Part shown: positions 53,606 to 63,321 of the stretch, in pieces | How the letters are laid out: each line of letters starts with the position of its first letter | Position numbering within the stretch: the stretch's first letter is position 1 | Source: Maricaulis sp. | GTDB lineage: Bacteria; Pseudomonadota; Alphaproteobacteria; Caulobacterales; Maricaulaceae | Assembly (NCBI GenBank): GCA_017643585.1 | Contig: JAEPND010000002.1 | Location: 186,001 to 250,000, forward strand | Direction of reading: 5' to 3' | DNA length: 64,000 bases | The notes under the pieces: model-generated | The model's input: the letters and a program-made list of their open reading frames with translations, nothing else | What the model was told of the DNA's origin: nothing | The model's database searches: none | Made by a program: the position numbers and the translations under genes

Positions 53606-55759
53606 CTAGTTGCCTCCTGCGCCGGCGACGATCCAGAGCGTGAAGCCCAGCACGCCGATCAGCATGACAAATGCGTAGTGATACAAGAAACCGGACTGGG
53701 CCCTGGCGACACGGCGCGCCGTGGCCATGGCCGTTGCGGCAAAGCCGTTGGGTCCGAAACCGTCGATGATGCGGACATCACCCACTTTCCAGAACAGGTC
53801 ACCCAGCGCCTTCGAGCCCTTGACGAACACGAAGTTGTACATCTCGTCGAAATACCACTTGTTCGACAGGAAGGCGTGGACCGGACCGCCATTGGCCGCG
53901 ATACGGGCACCCAGGCCTTCCTTGGTGACGTAGAACCACCAGGCCAATCCGAAACCAAGCCAGGTCACGATAAACGGCGCCCACAGCACCCAGGTGGGCG
54001 GATGGTGGCCGTGATGTCCATCATCGCCATGAGCCTCATCGCCGTGCGCCGCGTCGCCATAACCGGCATCAGCGTGGGTATCCGCTGCGTGGTCATCGGC
54101 AGCCGCCTCACCGTGATCATCCGCGGCATGGGCGTCACCGCCATAACCACCCGATGCGTAGGCTTCGGCGTATTCGGGGTAATTGCCCTCGGCATACGGG
54201 CCGGCAGGAAGGCTGTCACCCCAGTAGGCGAAGGCGTCCTTGCCGACGAAGCTGTCCTTGAAGAAGGCACCGGCAAACACCGCGCCGATCGCCAGCAGGA
54301 CCAGCGGGCCGGTCATGACCCAGCCGCTGTCATGGGCGTGCTCATAATCTTTCTGCTTGCCACGGAAGCTGCCGTGGAAGGTCATGAAGATCAGGCGCCA
54401 GGAATAGAAGCTGGTCAGCAGGGCTGCGCCGATACCGATCCAGAACGCGCCCATAGCGAAGAACTTGCCTTCCTGGCCCATCATGAAGGCTTCCTCGATG
54501 ATCATGTCCTTGGAGTAGAAACCGGCAAAGCCGAACCCACCCAATTCCATGCCCCCAATGGTGAAGGGCGGAATGCCCACACCGGTCAGGGCCAGCGTGC
54601 CGATCAACATCAGCACCCAGGTCATCGGCATCATCTTGTAGAGGCCGCCCATCTTGCGCATGTCCTGCTCGTCATGCAGGCCGTGAATGACGGCGCCACA
54701 TCCCAGGAACAACAGCGCCTTGAAGAAGGCGTGCGTGAACAGGTGGAACATGGCCGCCGAGTACAGACCCAGACCGGCAGCGAAGAACATGTAGCCCAGC
54801 TGGGAACAGGTCGAATACGCGACGACGCGCTTGATGTCGTTCTGGGCCAGGCCGATCGTTGCGGCAAAAATCGCAGTCGTCGCACCGATCACGGTGACGA
54901 TGGCGGAGGCCGCCGGAGCCGCCTCGTAGATCGGGAAGGCACGGCAGACCAGGAAGACACCAGCGGTAACCATGGTCGCGGCGTGGATCAGCGCGGATAC
55001 CGGCGTCGGGCCTTCCATCGCGTCCGGCAGCCAGACGTGCAGGAAGAACTGTGCCGATTTGCCCATCGCGCCTATGAACAGGAGGAAGGCGATCAGCTCG
55101 ATCGCATTGAACTCCATGCCGGCAAAGGCCAGCACCGTCTCGGAATGATCCGCGACATGGCTGAAGACAACGTCGAAATCCACCGATCCGAAAACGTGGA
55201 ACAGCGCCATAATGCCCAGGGCAAAGCCGAAATCGCCGACCCGGTTGGTCACGAAGGCCTTGATGGCGGCGTCATTGGCCGACTTCTTCTTGTACCAGAA
55301 GCCGATCAGCAGATAGGAGGCCAGCCCCACACCTTCCCAGCCGAAGAACAGCTGCAGGAAGTTGTCGGAGGTCACCAGCATCAGCATGGCGAAGGTGAAG
55401 AGCGACAGATAGGAGAAGAAACGCGCGCGGTGCGGGTCATGGGACATGTAGCCCCAGGAGTAGATGTGCACGAGCGCGGAGACCGTGTTGACCACGATCA
55501 GCATGGTCGCAGAGAGCGTGTCCAGCTTGATGTCCCAGGAGACATCGAAATTGCCGACACTCATCCAGGTCGCCAGCTCGATGGTCTGGGTGTGGCCGCC
55601 CATGGCCACATCAAAGAAGAGATACCAGGACAGGGCCGCTGCCAGCACCACGAAGAAAGTCGTGACGATCTGGGAAGCGCGATGCCCGATGATATTGCCG
55701 AAAATGCCGGCAATGATGGACGCCAGGAGCGGTCCGAAGACAACGATGATGGGTGCCAT
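53606..55759 (-). CDS. nuoL: NADH-quinone oxidoreductase subunit L
   Basis: Distal proton-pumping subunit of complex I (ND5 homologue), 717 residues, with the long lateral helix at the C-terminal side. Conserved regions include [38 protein letters not shown] and [19 protein letters not shown]. It is longer than many bacterial NuoL because of a soluble insert around residues 535-588 that is rich in His, Asp, Gly and Ala, with ten His between residues 544 and 586. The insert lies between transmembrane segments before the lateral helix region. Confidence 0.97.
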   Translation of the reverse strand: MAPIIVVFGPLLASIIAGIFGNIIGHRASQIVTTFFVVLAAALSWYLFFDVAMGGHTQTIELATWMSVGNFDVSWDIKLDTLSATMLIVVNTVSALVHIYSWGYMSHDPHRARFFSYLSLFTFAMLMLVTSDNFLQLFFGWEGVGLASYLLIGFWYKKKSANDAAIKAFVTNRVGDFGFALGIMALFHVFGSVDFDVVFSHVADHSETVLAFAGMEFNAIELIAFLLFIGAMGKSAQFFLHVWLPDAMEGPTPVSALIHAATMVTAGVFLVCRAFPIYEAAPAASAIVTVIGATTAIFAATIGLAQNDIKRVVAYSTCSQLGYMFFAAGLGLYSAAMFHLFTHAFFKALLFLGCGAVIHGLHDEQDMRKMGGLYKMMPMTWVLMLIGTLALTGVGIPPFTIGGMELGGFGFAGFYSKDMIIEEAFMMGQEGKFFAMGAFWIGIGAALLTSFYSWRLIFMTFHGSFRGKQKDYEHAHDSGWVMTGPLVLLAIGAVFAGAFFKDSFVGKDAFAYWGDSLPAGPYAEGNYPEYAEAYASGGYGGDAHAADDHGEAAADDHAADTHADAGYGDAAHGDEAHGDDGHHGHHPPTWVLWAPFIVTWLGFGLAWWFYVTKEGLGARIAANGGPVHAFLSNKWYFDEMYNFVFVKGSKALGDLFWKVGDVRIIDGFGPNGFAATAMATARRVARAQSGFLYHYAFVMLIGVLGFTLWIVAGAGGN

Positions 55760-55764
55760 GGTTC

Positions 55765-56076
55765 CTAGCCCTTCATCAGGTTGACGCCCTCAACCGAGAT
55801 ATCACCCCGGTTGCGGAAATAGACGACGAGGATGGCAAGCCCCACAGCGGCTTCGGCGGCGGCCACGGTCAGCACGAAGAGTGCGAAGACCTGGCCGGCG
55901 AGATCGCCGAGGAAGCTGGAGAACGCCACCAGATTCACGTTCACGGACAAGAGGATCAGCTCGACCGACATCAGGATGACGATGACGTTCTTGCGGTTCA
56001 CGAAAATGCCGAAGACACCGATGGTGAACAGTATCGCGGCAACAGCCAGGTAATGGCCCAGACCGACTTCCATCAT
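55765..56076 (-). CDS. nuoK: NADH-quinone oxidoreductase subunit K
   Basis: Complex I membrane subunit (ND4L homologue) of 103 residues with three helices. The buried Glu residues of helices 2 and 3 are in [13 protein letters not shown] and [13 protein letters not shown]. It overlaps the nuoJ stop by four bases; a tandem ATG pair makes the start uncertain by one codon. Confidence 0.97.
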   Translation of the reverse strand: MMEVGLGHYLAVAAILFTIGVFGIFVNRKNVIVILMSVELILLSVNVNLVAFSSFLGDLAGQVFALFVLTVAAAEAAVGLAILVVYFRNRGDISVEGVNLMKG

Positions 56077-56684
56077 TCTCCAATCCCCTGTCCCGGTTTG
56101 ACGTCAACAAGCTCGACCGCGTCTTCGCGACGGCGACCGACCTGAGCGGAGACGCTCTGACGTTTCACATGCGGCTTGTGGCGCAGCGTCAACACGATGG
56201 CACCAATCATGGCAACCAGCAGGACGAGGCCGGATGCCTGGAAGAAATACACATAGTCGTCGTACAGGATCACGCCGAGCGCCTCGATATTGGAGACACC
56301 GTCCGGCATCACCGCCGCGCGCAGCGCCTCGGCCTGTTCGGACGCGCGCCAGGTCAGGCCGATCATGGCCAGCTCGATGGCCAGGATCAGGGCGACGATG
56401 GCACCGAGCGGTGCATATTCCAGGAAACCCTGTTTCAGCTCGGTGAAATCGACGTCGAGCATCATGACGACGAAGAGGAAGAGCACCGCGACCGCGCCGA
56501 CATAGACAACGATCAGCAGCATGGCGAGGAATTCCGCGCCCAGCAGTACGAAAAGACCCGCCGCCGAGAAAAAGGCGAGGATCAGGAATAGTACAGACCT
56601 GACCGGGTTACGCGCGATTACGACCATCAAGGCCGATAGGATCGCTACTCCGGAAAAGGCCCAGAAGGCCAATGATGCTAACAT
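56073..56684 (-). CDS. nuoJ: NADH-quinone oxidoreductase subunit J
   Basis: Complex I membrane subunit (ND6 homologue), 203 residues, five helices. [46 protein letters not shown] (given here only as the region about 27-72) contains the pi-bulge helix of ND6. The C-terminal ~35 residues are a soluble basic tail. It starts 13 bases after the DUF4259 gene that separates it from nuoI. Confidence 0.96.
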   Translation of the reverse strand: MLASLAFWAFSGVAILSALMVVIARNPVRSVLFLILAFFSAAGLFVLLGAEFLAMLLIVVYVGAVAVLFLFVVMMLDVDFTELKQGFLEYAPLGAIVALILAIELAMIGLTWRASEQAEALRAAVMPDGVSNIEALGVILYDDYVYFFQASGLVLLVAMIGAIVLTLRHKPHVKRQSVSAQVGRRREDAVELVDVKPGQGIGE

Positions 56685-56697
56685 ATCCCTCTTGTCC

Positions 56698-57105
56698 TCA
56701 GCTCAGTCGTGACCGGAGGTCAGCGATTACACGGTCCCACGCAGGGTTGGGCCCGTCCTCTGTCCAAAGTTCTTTCAACTCAGAATTTTCCGAAACAACG
56801 CCATCAAGTGCGGACGCTGCGCGTTGTTTCACATTAGAAATTTTCAAAATTGCCTCAGCATGGACCTTGATCTGACGGATCCTGTCTTCTGCTTCATTGG
56901 CACTGGGTTGCCCGAGCGCAATCGCCACCGTTTCCGCGGCAGCGAGTGCTTCGCATCCAAAATCCGCGTCAAGGTAATCCTCGGAGCCGGCTTCGATGTT
57001 CGCGAAAGCCTCCTCTACCGCCGCGACTGGATCATCACTGAATTGTCCATCCAGCCAGTCGAGTGCAGTATCGTTGGCAAAATTGTCTTCCGCCCATGCG
57101 CCCAT
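56698..57105 (-). CDS. DUF4259 family protein inserted in the nuo operon
   Basis: A 135-residue soluble acidic protein. It starts [18 protein letters not shown], the DUF4259 signature (normally MG.W....F.ND.A.DW). The rest is helical and Ala/Glu/Asp-rich. It lies in the same orientation between nuoI (27 bases) and nuoJ (13 bases), a place where complex I operons normally have no gene. Its base composition is visibly more A+T-rich than the flanking nuo genes, which suggests acquisition. The function of the family is unknown; there is no sign that it is a complex I subunit. Confidence 0.75.
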   Translation of the reverse strand: MGAWAEDNFANDTALDWLDGQFSDDPVAAVEEAFANIEAGSEDYLDADFGCEALAAAETVAIALGQPSANEAEDRIRQIKVHAEAILKISNVKQRAASALDGVVSENSELKELWTEDGPNPAWDRVIADLRSRLS

Positions 57106-57131
57106 TGTAAAATTCCAATCAATCGCAACCG

Positions 57132-57620
57132 TTAGCGGTACGGTGCATCAAGTTCCAGGTTCTTGGCGATTTCACGCTCCCAACGGTCACCGTTTTCGAG
57201 CAGTTTCGCCTTATCGTAATAGAGTTCTTCGCGGGTCTCGGCCGCGAACTCGAAGTTCGGACCTTCCACGACTGCATCCACCGGGCACGCCTCCTGGCAG
57301 AAACCGCAATAGATGCATTTGGTCATGTCGATGTCGTAGCGCGTGGTGCGGCGGGAGCCGTCTTCACGCGGTTCGGCCTCGATGGTGATGGCCTGTGCCG
57401 GACAGATCGCCTCGCAGAGTTTGCAGGCAATGCAGCGCTCTTCGCCGTTGGCGTAGCGACGCAGAGCGTGTTGGCCACGGAAGCGCGGGCTGAGCGGACC
57501 CTTCTCGAAGGGATAGTTCAGCGTCGCCTTCTTCTTGAAGAAATAGCGCATGCCCAGTCCGAAAGCGGACCAGAAATCCATCAGGAGCGCGCCACGGATA
57601 GCTTGAGAGATACGGCTCAT
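57132..57620 (-). CDS. nuoI: NADH-quinone oxidoreductase subunit I
   Basis: Ferredoxin-like subunit of complex I carrying clusters N6a and N6b; 162 residues from ATG 57620. The two 4Fe-4S motifs are Cys63-66-69-73 and Cys102-105-108-112. The N-terminal amphipathic segment ([14 protein letters not shown]) anchors it to the membrane arm. The in-frame extension to 57704 overlaps nuoH and is not used. It is five bases after the nuoH stop. Confidence 0.97.
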   Translation of the reverse strand: MSRISQAIRGALLMDFWSAFGLGMRYFFKKKATLNYPFEKGPLSPRFRGQHALRRYANGEERCIACKLCEAICPAQAITIEAEPREDGSRRTTRYDIDMTKCIYCGFCQEACPVDAVVEGPNFEFAAETREELYYDKAKLLENGDRWEREIAKNLELDAPYR

Positions 57621-57625
57621 CACAA

Positions 57626-58705
57626 TCACCCTTGAGCGCCGTAGACGGTGTAGGCGCCAACCACGGCGACCGCGACGAGAGAGGCCGGCAGGAAGATTTT
57701 CCAACCCAGGCGCATCAGCTGGTCATAGCGGTAACGCGGTACGAGAGCCTTCACCATGGCGAACATGAAGAAGAAGAAGACAACCTTGATGGCAAACCAG
57801 AAGAAGTACCACAGGCTTGAAACGAGATACGGCCAGCTGGACGTGTCGAGTTCGAACGGCGGGTTCCAGCCCCCGAAGAACAGGATCGTCGTCATGGCAC
57901 ACATCAGGACGATGTTGAGATACTCGCCGACCATGAACAGCAGGTACGGGGTCGAGGAATACTCGACCTGGTAACCGGCCACGAGCTCGGATTCGGCTTC
58001 CGGCAGGTCAAACGGCGGGCGGTTGGTCTCGGCCAGCGCCGAGATGAAGAAGATAACCGCCATGGGCAGCATGACGATGAACATAGGCCAGCCATCCTCG
58101 ATCAGCGCGCGACCGGCGAGGAAGTTCCAGTTCCAGAACCCGCCGGCCTGTGCCTCAATGATGTGCGTCAGGCTCATGGAGCCGGCGAACAGCAGCACCG
58201 TGACAATGATGAAGCCGATGGAGACCTCGTAGGAGACCATCTGCGCGGCCGAGCGCAGCGCGCCCAGGAAGGGATATTTCGAGTTCGATGCCCAGCCACC
58301 GATGATGATGCCGTAGACACCCAGCGAGGACATGGCGAAGAGGTAGAGAATACCGACATTGATGTCGGCAATCACCCAGCCCGGCGCCACCGGCACAACG
58401 GCCCAGGTCACGAAGGCCAGGATCAGCGTGATCAACGGTGCCAGCAGGTACATTGACCGGTCCGCGCCGGCCGGAACCACGATTTCCTTGAAGACGAACT
58501 TGAAGAAATCGGCAAAGGACTGCAGCAGACCGAAGGCGCCAACCACGTTCGGGCCCTTGCGCATCTGGACCGCGGCCCAGACCTTGCGGTCCATCAGCAG
58601 CAGGAAGGCCAGTGAGATCAGGAGGACGATCACGAAACCCAGGATCTGCAGCACGGCCATGCCGAACCCGCCCCAGACGCCAAATTGTGCAACAAAATCG
58701 CTCAT
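57626..58705 (-). CDS. nuoH: NADH-quinone oxidoreductase subunit H
   Basis: Complex I membrane subunit (ND1 homologue) forming part of the quinone chamber; 359 residues, about eight helices. [22 protein letters not shown] lies at the start of the first loop (about 39-60), and the acidic loop [22 protein letters not shown] near 225-246 is invariant in the family. It is six bases from nuoG. Confidence 0.97.
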   Translation of the reverse strand: MSDFVAQFGVWGGFGMAVLQILGFVIVLLISLAFLLLMDRKVWAAVQMRKGPNVVGAFGLLQSFADFFKFVFKEIVVPAGADRSMYLLAPLITLILAFVTWAVVPVAPGWVIADINVGILYLFAMSSLGVYGIIIGGWASNSKYPFLGALRSAAQMVSYEVSIGFIIVTVLLFAGSMSLTHIIEAQAGGFWNWNFLAGRALIEDGWPMFIVMLPMAVIFFISALAETNRPPFDLPEAESELVAGYQVEYSSTPYLLFMVGEYLNIVLMCAMTTILFFGGWNPPFELDTSSWPYLVSSLWYFFWFAIKVVFFFFMFAMVKALVPRYRYDQLMRLGWKIFLPASLVAVAVVGAYTVYGAQG

Positions 58706-58711
58706 CAGGGC

Positions 58712-60805
58712 TTACTCCGCTGCGACCTTGGCCGGTTCGGAACGCAGGGCGGAGCAAGCCGCCAGGGTTTCCGACGCACGGGCGATCGGGTTGGTGAAAT
58801 AGAAGTTGGAGACAGCGGAGGTAAAGGCCTCGTCCGCGACATCGCCCGCCTGGCCAACAGCCTTGGCGTCGAAATCGGCAGCGCCATCAGCGCCCGGCGC
58901 ATGATCGATACCGGCGAAGACCGGATGGTCCTCGAACAGTTTCATGCGCAGCTGTTCCAGATTGTCGTACGGCAGTGTCTTGCCGAGACGCTCGGACAGC
59001 GCCCGGAAGATGGCCCAGTTCTCTTTCGCTTCGCCTTTCGGGAAGACGGAACGCGAAGCCAGCTGAACACGGCCCTCGGTGTTGACGAAAATACCGTCCT
59101 GTTCGGTCCAGGCGGCGCCCGGCAGGATCAGGTCGGCACGGTGGGCGCCATTATCGCCGTGCGAACCGACATAGATCACAAAGGCATCGCCAAAGCTGGA
59201 CATGTCCAGCTCGTCAGCGCCCAGCAGGACAACCGTGTCCAGCGCAGTGGACTGCATGCCCGCCACGTCATGACCGCCCTCGCCCGGCAGGAAACCGAGA
59301 TCGAGACCGCCGACACGCGATGCGGCCGTGTGCAGTACGTTGAAACCATTCCAGTCTTCGCTGATTGCGCCAACGGCAGCCGCCAGATCGCCCGCTGCAT
59401 TGAGCACCTGGGCGCCATCTCCGCGGGTCAGAGCGCCGGAGCCGACGATGATCATCGGGCGTTTGGCGTCTTTCAGCGTCTTGATGAAGCCGGAGCGCTT
59501 TTTCTTGAGACCGGCCAGGTCCTTGGCGCTTTCGCCGACATGCTCGTATTCATACGTCAGATCAACAGCTTCACCGATAACACCGACCTTGGTGTCATTG
59601 TTCAGCCAGGTCTTGCGGATACGGGCATTGATGATCGCGGCTTCGACACGCGGATTGGTGCCAACCAGCAGGATGGCGTCCGCGTCCTCGATACCGGCGA
59701 TCGTGGAATTGAAGAGATAGTCCTGACGCGCTCCGCCACCGATCTTGGCGCCGTCCTGGCGACAATCGATGGACGCAACACCCAGCACATCAGCGAGGTC
59801 CTTGACGGCCTTGAGCTCTTCAACAGAGTTCATGTCGCCGGCAACAACACCGATCTTGGACGCGTCACCGCCCAGTTTTTCCGCGGCAATCGTCAGCGCC
59901 TCGGTCCAGTCGGACGGCCGCAGCTTGCCGTTTTCACGCACATACGGGCGATCCAGGCGCTGTTTGCCCAGGCCTTCCCAGGCGTAACGGGTCTTGTCGG
60001 AGATCCATTCTTCGTTCACGCCCTCATGGACGCGCGGCAGGATACGCAGAACCGCCGGGCCGCGATTGTCGACGCGAATGTTGGAGCCAACCGCGTCCAT
60101 CACGTCGATGGTCTCGGTCTTTTTCAGCTCCCACGGACGCGCGTTGAACGCATACGGCTTGGAGGTCAGTGCGCCAACGGGGCACAGATCGATGACATTG
60201 CCGGACAGCTCGCTCTCGACTGCGCTTTCCAGATAGGTCGTGATTTCAGCATCTTCACCGCGACCGATCATGCCGATCTCCGGCGAGCCGGCCACTTCGG
60301 TGACGAAACGGACACAGCGCGTACACTGGATACAGCGGGTCATCTCGGTCTTGATGATCGGACCCATTTCCTTGTCTTCAACCGCGCGCTTGTTCTCCGG
60401 GAAACGGGAACCGGTACGGCCATAGGCCAGGGCCTGGTCCTGCAGGTCACACTCACCGCCCTGGTCACAGATCGGGCAATCCAGCGGGTGGTTGATCAGG
60501 AGGAACTCCATCACACCTTCGCGGGCCTTCTTGACCATCGGGGACAGCGTATTCATCGCCGGCGGCTCACCATTGGGGCCACCACGCATGTCTTTCACCT
60601 GCATTGCACAGGACGCCGCCGGTTTCGGCGCACCGACCAGCTCAACGAGGCACATGCGGCAATTGCCCGCCACGGACAGGCGCTCGTGGTAACAGAAACG
60701 CGGAATTTCGCGCCCTGCCTCTTCAGCCGCCTGCAACAGCGTATAGGAATTCGGTACTTCGATTTCCTCGCCGTCGACGATAATTTTGCGGAGATCTTCG
60801 CTCAT
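58712..60805 (-). CDS. nuoG: NADH-quinone oxidoreductase subunit G
   Basis: Largest peripheral-arm subunit, 697 residues. The N-terminal 2Fe-2S ligands lie in the C..RMCLVE and CAMQV segments, the His/Cys-liganded N5 cluster region in GGECDLQDQ, and 4Fe-4S ligands in CPICDQGG and CIQCTRCVRF. The remainder is a molybdopterin-oxidoreductase-like domain without cofactor function. The start overlaps the end of the unknown gene upstream by four bases. Confidence 0.96.
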   Translation of the reverse strand: MSEDLRKIIVDGEEIEVPNSYTLLQAAEEAGREIPRFCYHERLSVAGNCRMCLVELVGAPKPAASCAMQVKDMRGGPNGEPPAMNTLSPMVKKAREGVMEFLLINHPLDCPICDQGGECDLQDQALAYGRTGSRFPENKRAVEDKEMGPIIKTEMTRCIQCTRCVRFVTEVAGSPEIGMIGRGEDAEITTYLESAVESELSGNVIDLCPVGALTSKPYAFNARPWELKKTETIDVMDAVGSNIRVDNRGPAVLRILPRVHEGVNEEWISDKTRYAWEGLGKQRLDRPYVRENGKLRPSDWTEALTIAAEKLGGDASKIGVVAGDMNSVEELKAVKDLADVLGVASIDCRQDGAKIGGGARQDYLFNSTIAGIEDADAILLVGTNPRVEAAIINARIRKTWLNNDTKVGVIGEAVDLTYEYEHVGESAKDLAGLKKKRSGFIKTLKDAKRPMIIVGSGALTRGDGAQVLNAAGDLAAAVGAISEDWNGFNVLHTAASRVGGLDLGFLPGEGGHDVAGMQSTALDTVVLLGADELDMSSFGDAFVIYVGSHGDNGAHRADLILPGAAWTEQDGIFVNTEGRVQLASRSVFPKGEAKENWAIFRALSERLGKTLPYDNLEQLRMKLFEDHPVFAGIDHAPGADGAADFDAKAVGQAGDVADEAFTSAVSNFYFTNPIARASETLAACSALRSEPAKVAAE

Positions 60806-61332
60806 CCCTGCTCTCCAGCGTCGCGCGTTACCGCGCGGATAACATCTTGTTCAAAAAACTGCAGAAACAGACAGTGTCCCTGCGAGGAATACGCGCCCTG
60901 ACCTGAATCGGTAAGCGCCATCAGCATTCGGTCACTTTGATGATCACCCAACGCAAATGTGCTGGAGCTCATCAACTCCAGCTCGCAGTCGGGTCCCAAT
61001 CGAGACATCCAGCCGGTGTGCAGCAGCGCGGTCTGGATTTCTCGGCCACGAACAACCTCTTCAACCTCGAAGATCTCCAGAATCTCCTGAAAACCATTCA
61101 AACCGGTGGTGTTGCCCCCACTATCACACACGCCCTGCACTGGGTAACGAGCCCCGTTCAGACGTCCGTAGGCGAGAACATCCGCATCCAGAGCAAACGC
61201 TATAGCCCGATCACGAGCTGCATTGACCTCGGCATCGGATACCCCGATCGGTTCGCAACTACTTGCGAGTGCTGATGCACCGCTCAATGCCGCCGCCGAA
61301 GCCGCCAAAACGTATGTGAGGAAACTTCTCAC
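60802..61332 (-). CDS. Unknown exported protein between nuoF and nuoG
   Basis: A protein of about 176 residues that I do not recognise. It starts at GTG 61332, eight bases after the nuoF stop. A signal peptide is evident (RSFLTYVLAASAAALSGASA, likely cleaved near ALASS). The mature part has four Cys (SSCEPIG, GVCDSGG, PDCELEL, GHCLFLQ), enough for two disulfides, and mixed acidic composition. Its last codons overlap the nuoG ATG by four bases, so it is translated as part of the nuo operon. No Met start is available near the N-terminus; an extension upstream would run through nuoF. Not a known complex I subunit. Confidence 0.65.
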   Translation of the reverse strand: MRSFLTYVLAASAAALSGASALASSCEPIGVSDAEVNAARDRAIAFALDADVLAYGRLNGARYPVQGVCDSGGNTTGLNGFQEILEIFEVEEVVRGREIQTALLHTGWMSRLGPDCELELMSSSTFALGDHQSDRMLMALTDSGQGAYSSQGHCLFLQFFEQDVIRAVTRDAGEQG

Positions 61333-61339
61333 TCCCGCT

Positions 61340-62653
61340 CTACTCCGCTGCGACCGACTGGCTGACGAAGACAGGTTTGCCTTCGCGGTAATTGTTGATC
61401 CGCTCTTCAATCTCGTGGCGGAAGTGGCGGATGAGCCCCTGGACCGGCCATGCGGCCGCATCGCCCAGGGCACAGATCGTGTGACCTTCCACCTGGCCGG
61501 CGACGTCGAGCAGCATGTCGATCTCTTCGATCGTGGACTCGCCTGCGGCCATGCGGGTCAGGACGCGCCACATCCAGCCGGTGCCTTCGCGGCACGGCGT
61601 ACACTGGCCGCAGCTTTCGTGACGGTAGAAGTAGGAAATCCGGGCGATCGCCTTCACCACGTCGGTGGACTTGTCCATGACGATGACAGCAGCGGTACCC
61701 AGACCAGACTTGTGCGCGGAAAGCGCATCGAAATCCATCAGCACGTCGTCGCAGATGTCCTTGGGCAGCAGCGAGACAGAAGACCCGCCAGGGATGACGG
61801 CCTTGAGATTGTCCCAGCCCCCGCGCACACCGCCGGCATGTGTCTCGATGAGCGTTTTCATCGGGATCGACATGGCTTCTTCGACGTTACAGGGATTGTT
61901 CACATGGCCCGAGATCGAGAAGATCTTGGTGCCGACATTGCGCTCGCGACCAAAGCTGGAGAACCATTCCGCACCGCGACGCAGGATGGTGCCGGCGACC
62001 GCGATCGACTCGACATTGTTCACCGTGGTCGGGCAGCCATAAAGACCGGCATTGGCCGGGAATGGCGGCTTCAGGCGCGGCTGGCCCTTCTTGCCTTCCA
62101 GGCTTTCCAGCAGTGCCGTTTCCTCGCCACAGATATACGCACCCGCACCGTGGTGGATATAGACGTGGAACGGCCAGCCATTCGTGTTCTTCTCGCCGAT
62201 CAGCTTGGCCTCATAGGCTTCCTTGACGGCTTTTTCGAGCGCCAGGCGCTCGGTGACGTACTCGCCACGCAGATAGATGTAACAAGCGTGCGCCTGCATC
62301 GCGAAGGAGGCGATCATGCAGCCTTCGATCAGGAGGTGCGGATCATGACGCATGATCTCGCGGTCCTTACACGTACCCGGCTCGGATTCGTCGGCATTGA
62401 CGACGAGATAATGCGGACGCGCGCCCACTTCCTGCGGCATGAAGGACCATTTCAGGCCGGTCGGGAAACCGGCACCTCCGCGGCCGCGCAGACCGGAGGC
62501 TTTCATCTGGTCGATGATCCAGTGACGGCCCTGTTCAAGGATGTCCTTGGTGCCATTCCATGCGCCGCGCTGTTTGGCAGCCTCCAGCCCCGGGCTGTGG
62601 TGACCAAACAGGTTGGTGAAGATGCGGTCTTTATCCTGGAGAAGCTCTACCAT
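61340..62653 (-). CDS. nuoF: NADH-quinone oxidoreductase subunit F
   Basis: NADH- and FMN-binding subunit of complex I, 437 residues. [16 protein letters not shown] near 54-69 binds [21 protein letters not shown] is the second conserved nucleotide segment; cluster N3 ligands are in [10 protein letters not shown] plus a later Cys in HTICALGD. It is two bases after nuoE. The stop lies just before the unknown exported gene. Confidence 0.98.
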   Translation of the reverse strand: MVELLQDKDRIFTNLFGHHSPGLEAAKQRGAWNGTKDILEQGRHWIIDQMKASGLRGRGGAGFPTGLKWSFMPQEVGARPHYLVVNADESEPGTCKDREIMRHDPHLLIEGCMIASFAMQAHACYIYLRGEYVTERLALEKAVKEAYEAKLIGEKNTNGWPFHVYIHHGAGAYICGEETALLESLEGKKGQPRLKPPFPANAGLYGCPTTVNNVESIAVAGTILRRGAEWFSSFGRERNVGTKIFSISGHVNNPCNVEEAMSIPMKTLIETHAGGVRGGWDNLKAVIPGGSSVSLLPKDICDDVLMDFDALSAHKSGLGTAAVIVMDKSTDVVKAIARISYFYRHESCGQCTPCREGTGWMWRVLTRMAAGESTIEEIDMLLDVAGQVEGHTICALGDAAAWPVQGLIRHFRHEIEERINNYREGKPVFVSQSVAAE

Positions 62654-62655
62654 GA

Positions 62656-63321
62656 TCAGCCCTCCGCCTTTTCGGTATTGGGCAACTTGATCTTCTTGGC
62701 TCTCGAACCGTCATAGAGGCTCGGGTCAGACAGAACAGACGTGCCGTGCGGCTCGGACGCGTTGCGCTCGGATTGCGGGCCGAACTCGACCTTCTTTCCA
62801 GCGGCCAGATCGTCAAGCAGTTTCTCGAATTTCTCGGCGTCGAGATCCTCGATGTAATGGTCACCCTCGCCATTGGCGAGCTGGATCATCGGGGCATTGG
62901 CGCAGGCGCCCATGCACTCGACCTCAACCCAGGTAAACTTGCCGTCTTCGGAAATCTCGTGCTGCTTGCCGATGCGGTTCTTGCAGATCTTGATCAGCTC
63001 GTCAGAGCCACGCAGCATGCACGGTGTCGTGCCACAGACCTGGACCAGATGCTCACCGACCGGGGCCAGATTGAACATGGTGTAGAAGGTCGCGACTTCG
63101 TAGACGCGGATATAGGGCATATCCAGACGTGAGGCGATTTCGCGGATTGCCGGTTCGGATACCCAGCTTTCCTGCTTCTGCGCGATCCACAGCATCGGGA
63201 TGACGGCAGAGGCCTTTTTCTCTTCCGGGTACTTGCCCAGCCAGAACTTGATCTCGTCTTCGCTCTTCTTGTTGAAGGCAAAGCTATCCGGCTGCTCTTT
63301 TGCGAGACGGCGAACGCTCAT
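62656..63321 (-). CDS. nuoE: NADH-quinone oxidoreductase subunit E
   Basis: Thioredoxin-fold 2Fe-2S subunit (cluster N1a), 221 residues. The four ligands lie in CGTTPC and [10 protein letters not shown]. The C-terminal ~60 residues, rich in Ser, Lys and Asp, extend beyond the minimal fold, as often seen in alphaproteobacteria. The start overlaps the nuoD stop by four bases. Confidence 0.97.
   Translation of the reverse strand: MSVRRLAKEQPDSFAFNKKSEDEIKFWLGKYPEEKKASAVIPMLWIAQKQESWVSEPAIREIASRLDMPYIRVYEVATFYTMFNLAPVGEHLVQVCGTTPCMLRGSDELIKICKNRIGKQHEISEDGKFTWVEVECMGACANAPMIQLANGEGDHYIEDLDAEKFEKLLDDLAAGKKVEFGPQSERNASEPHGTSVLSDPSLYDGSRAKKIKLPNTEKAEG

Noticed and set aside
53372-55768. A 798-codon open frame on the plus strand opposite nuoM/nuoL
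   Set aside because: It is the antisense shadow of nuoL and nuoM in high-G+C DNA; the translation is His/Arg/Asp-rich with no family pattern, while the minus-strand frames are unmistakable complex I subunits.
58685-60901. A 738-codon open frame on the plus strand opposite nuoG
   Set aside because: Antisense shadow of nuoG; no recognisable domains and no ribosome-binding site.
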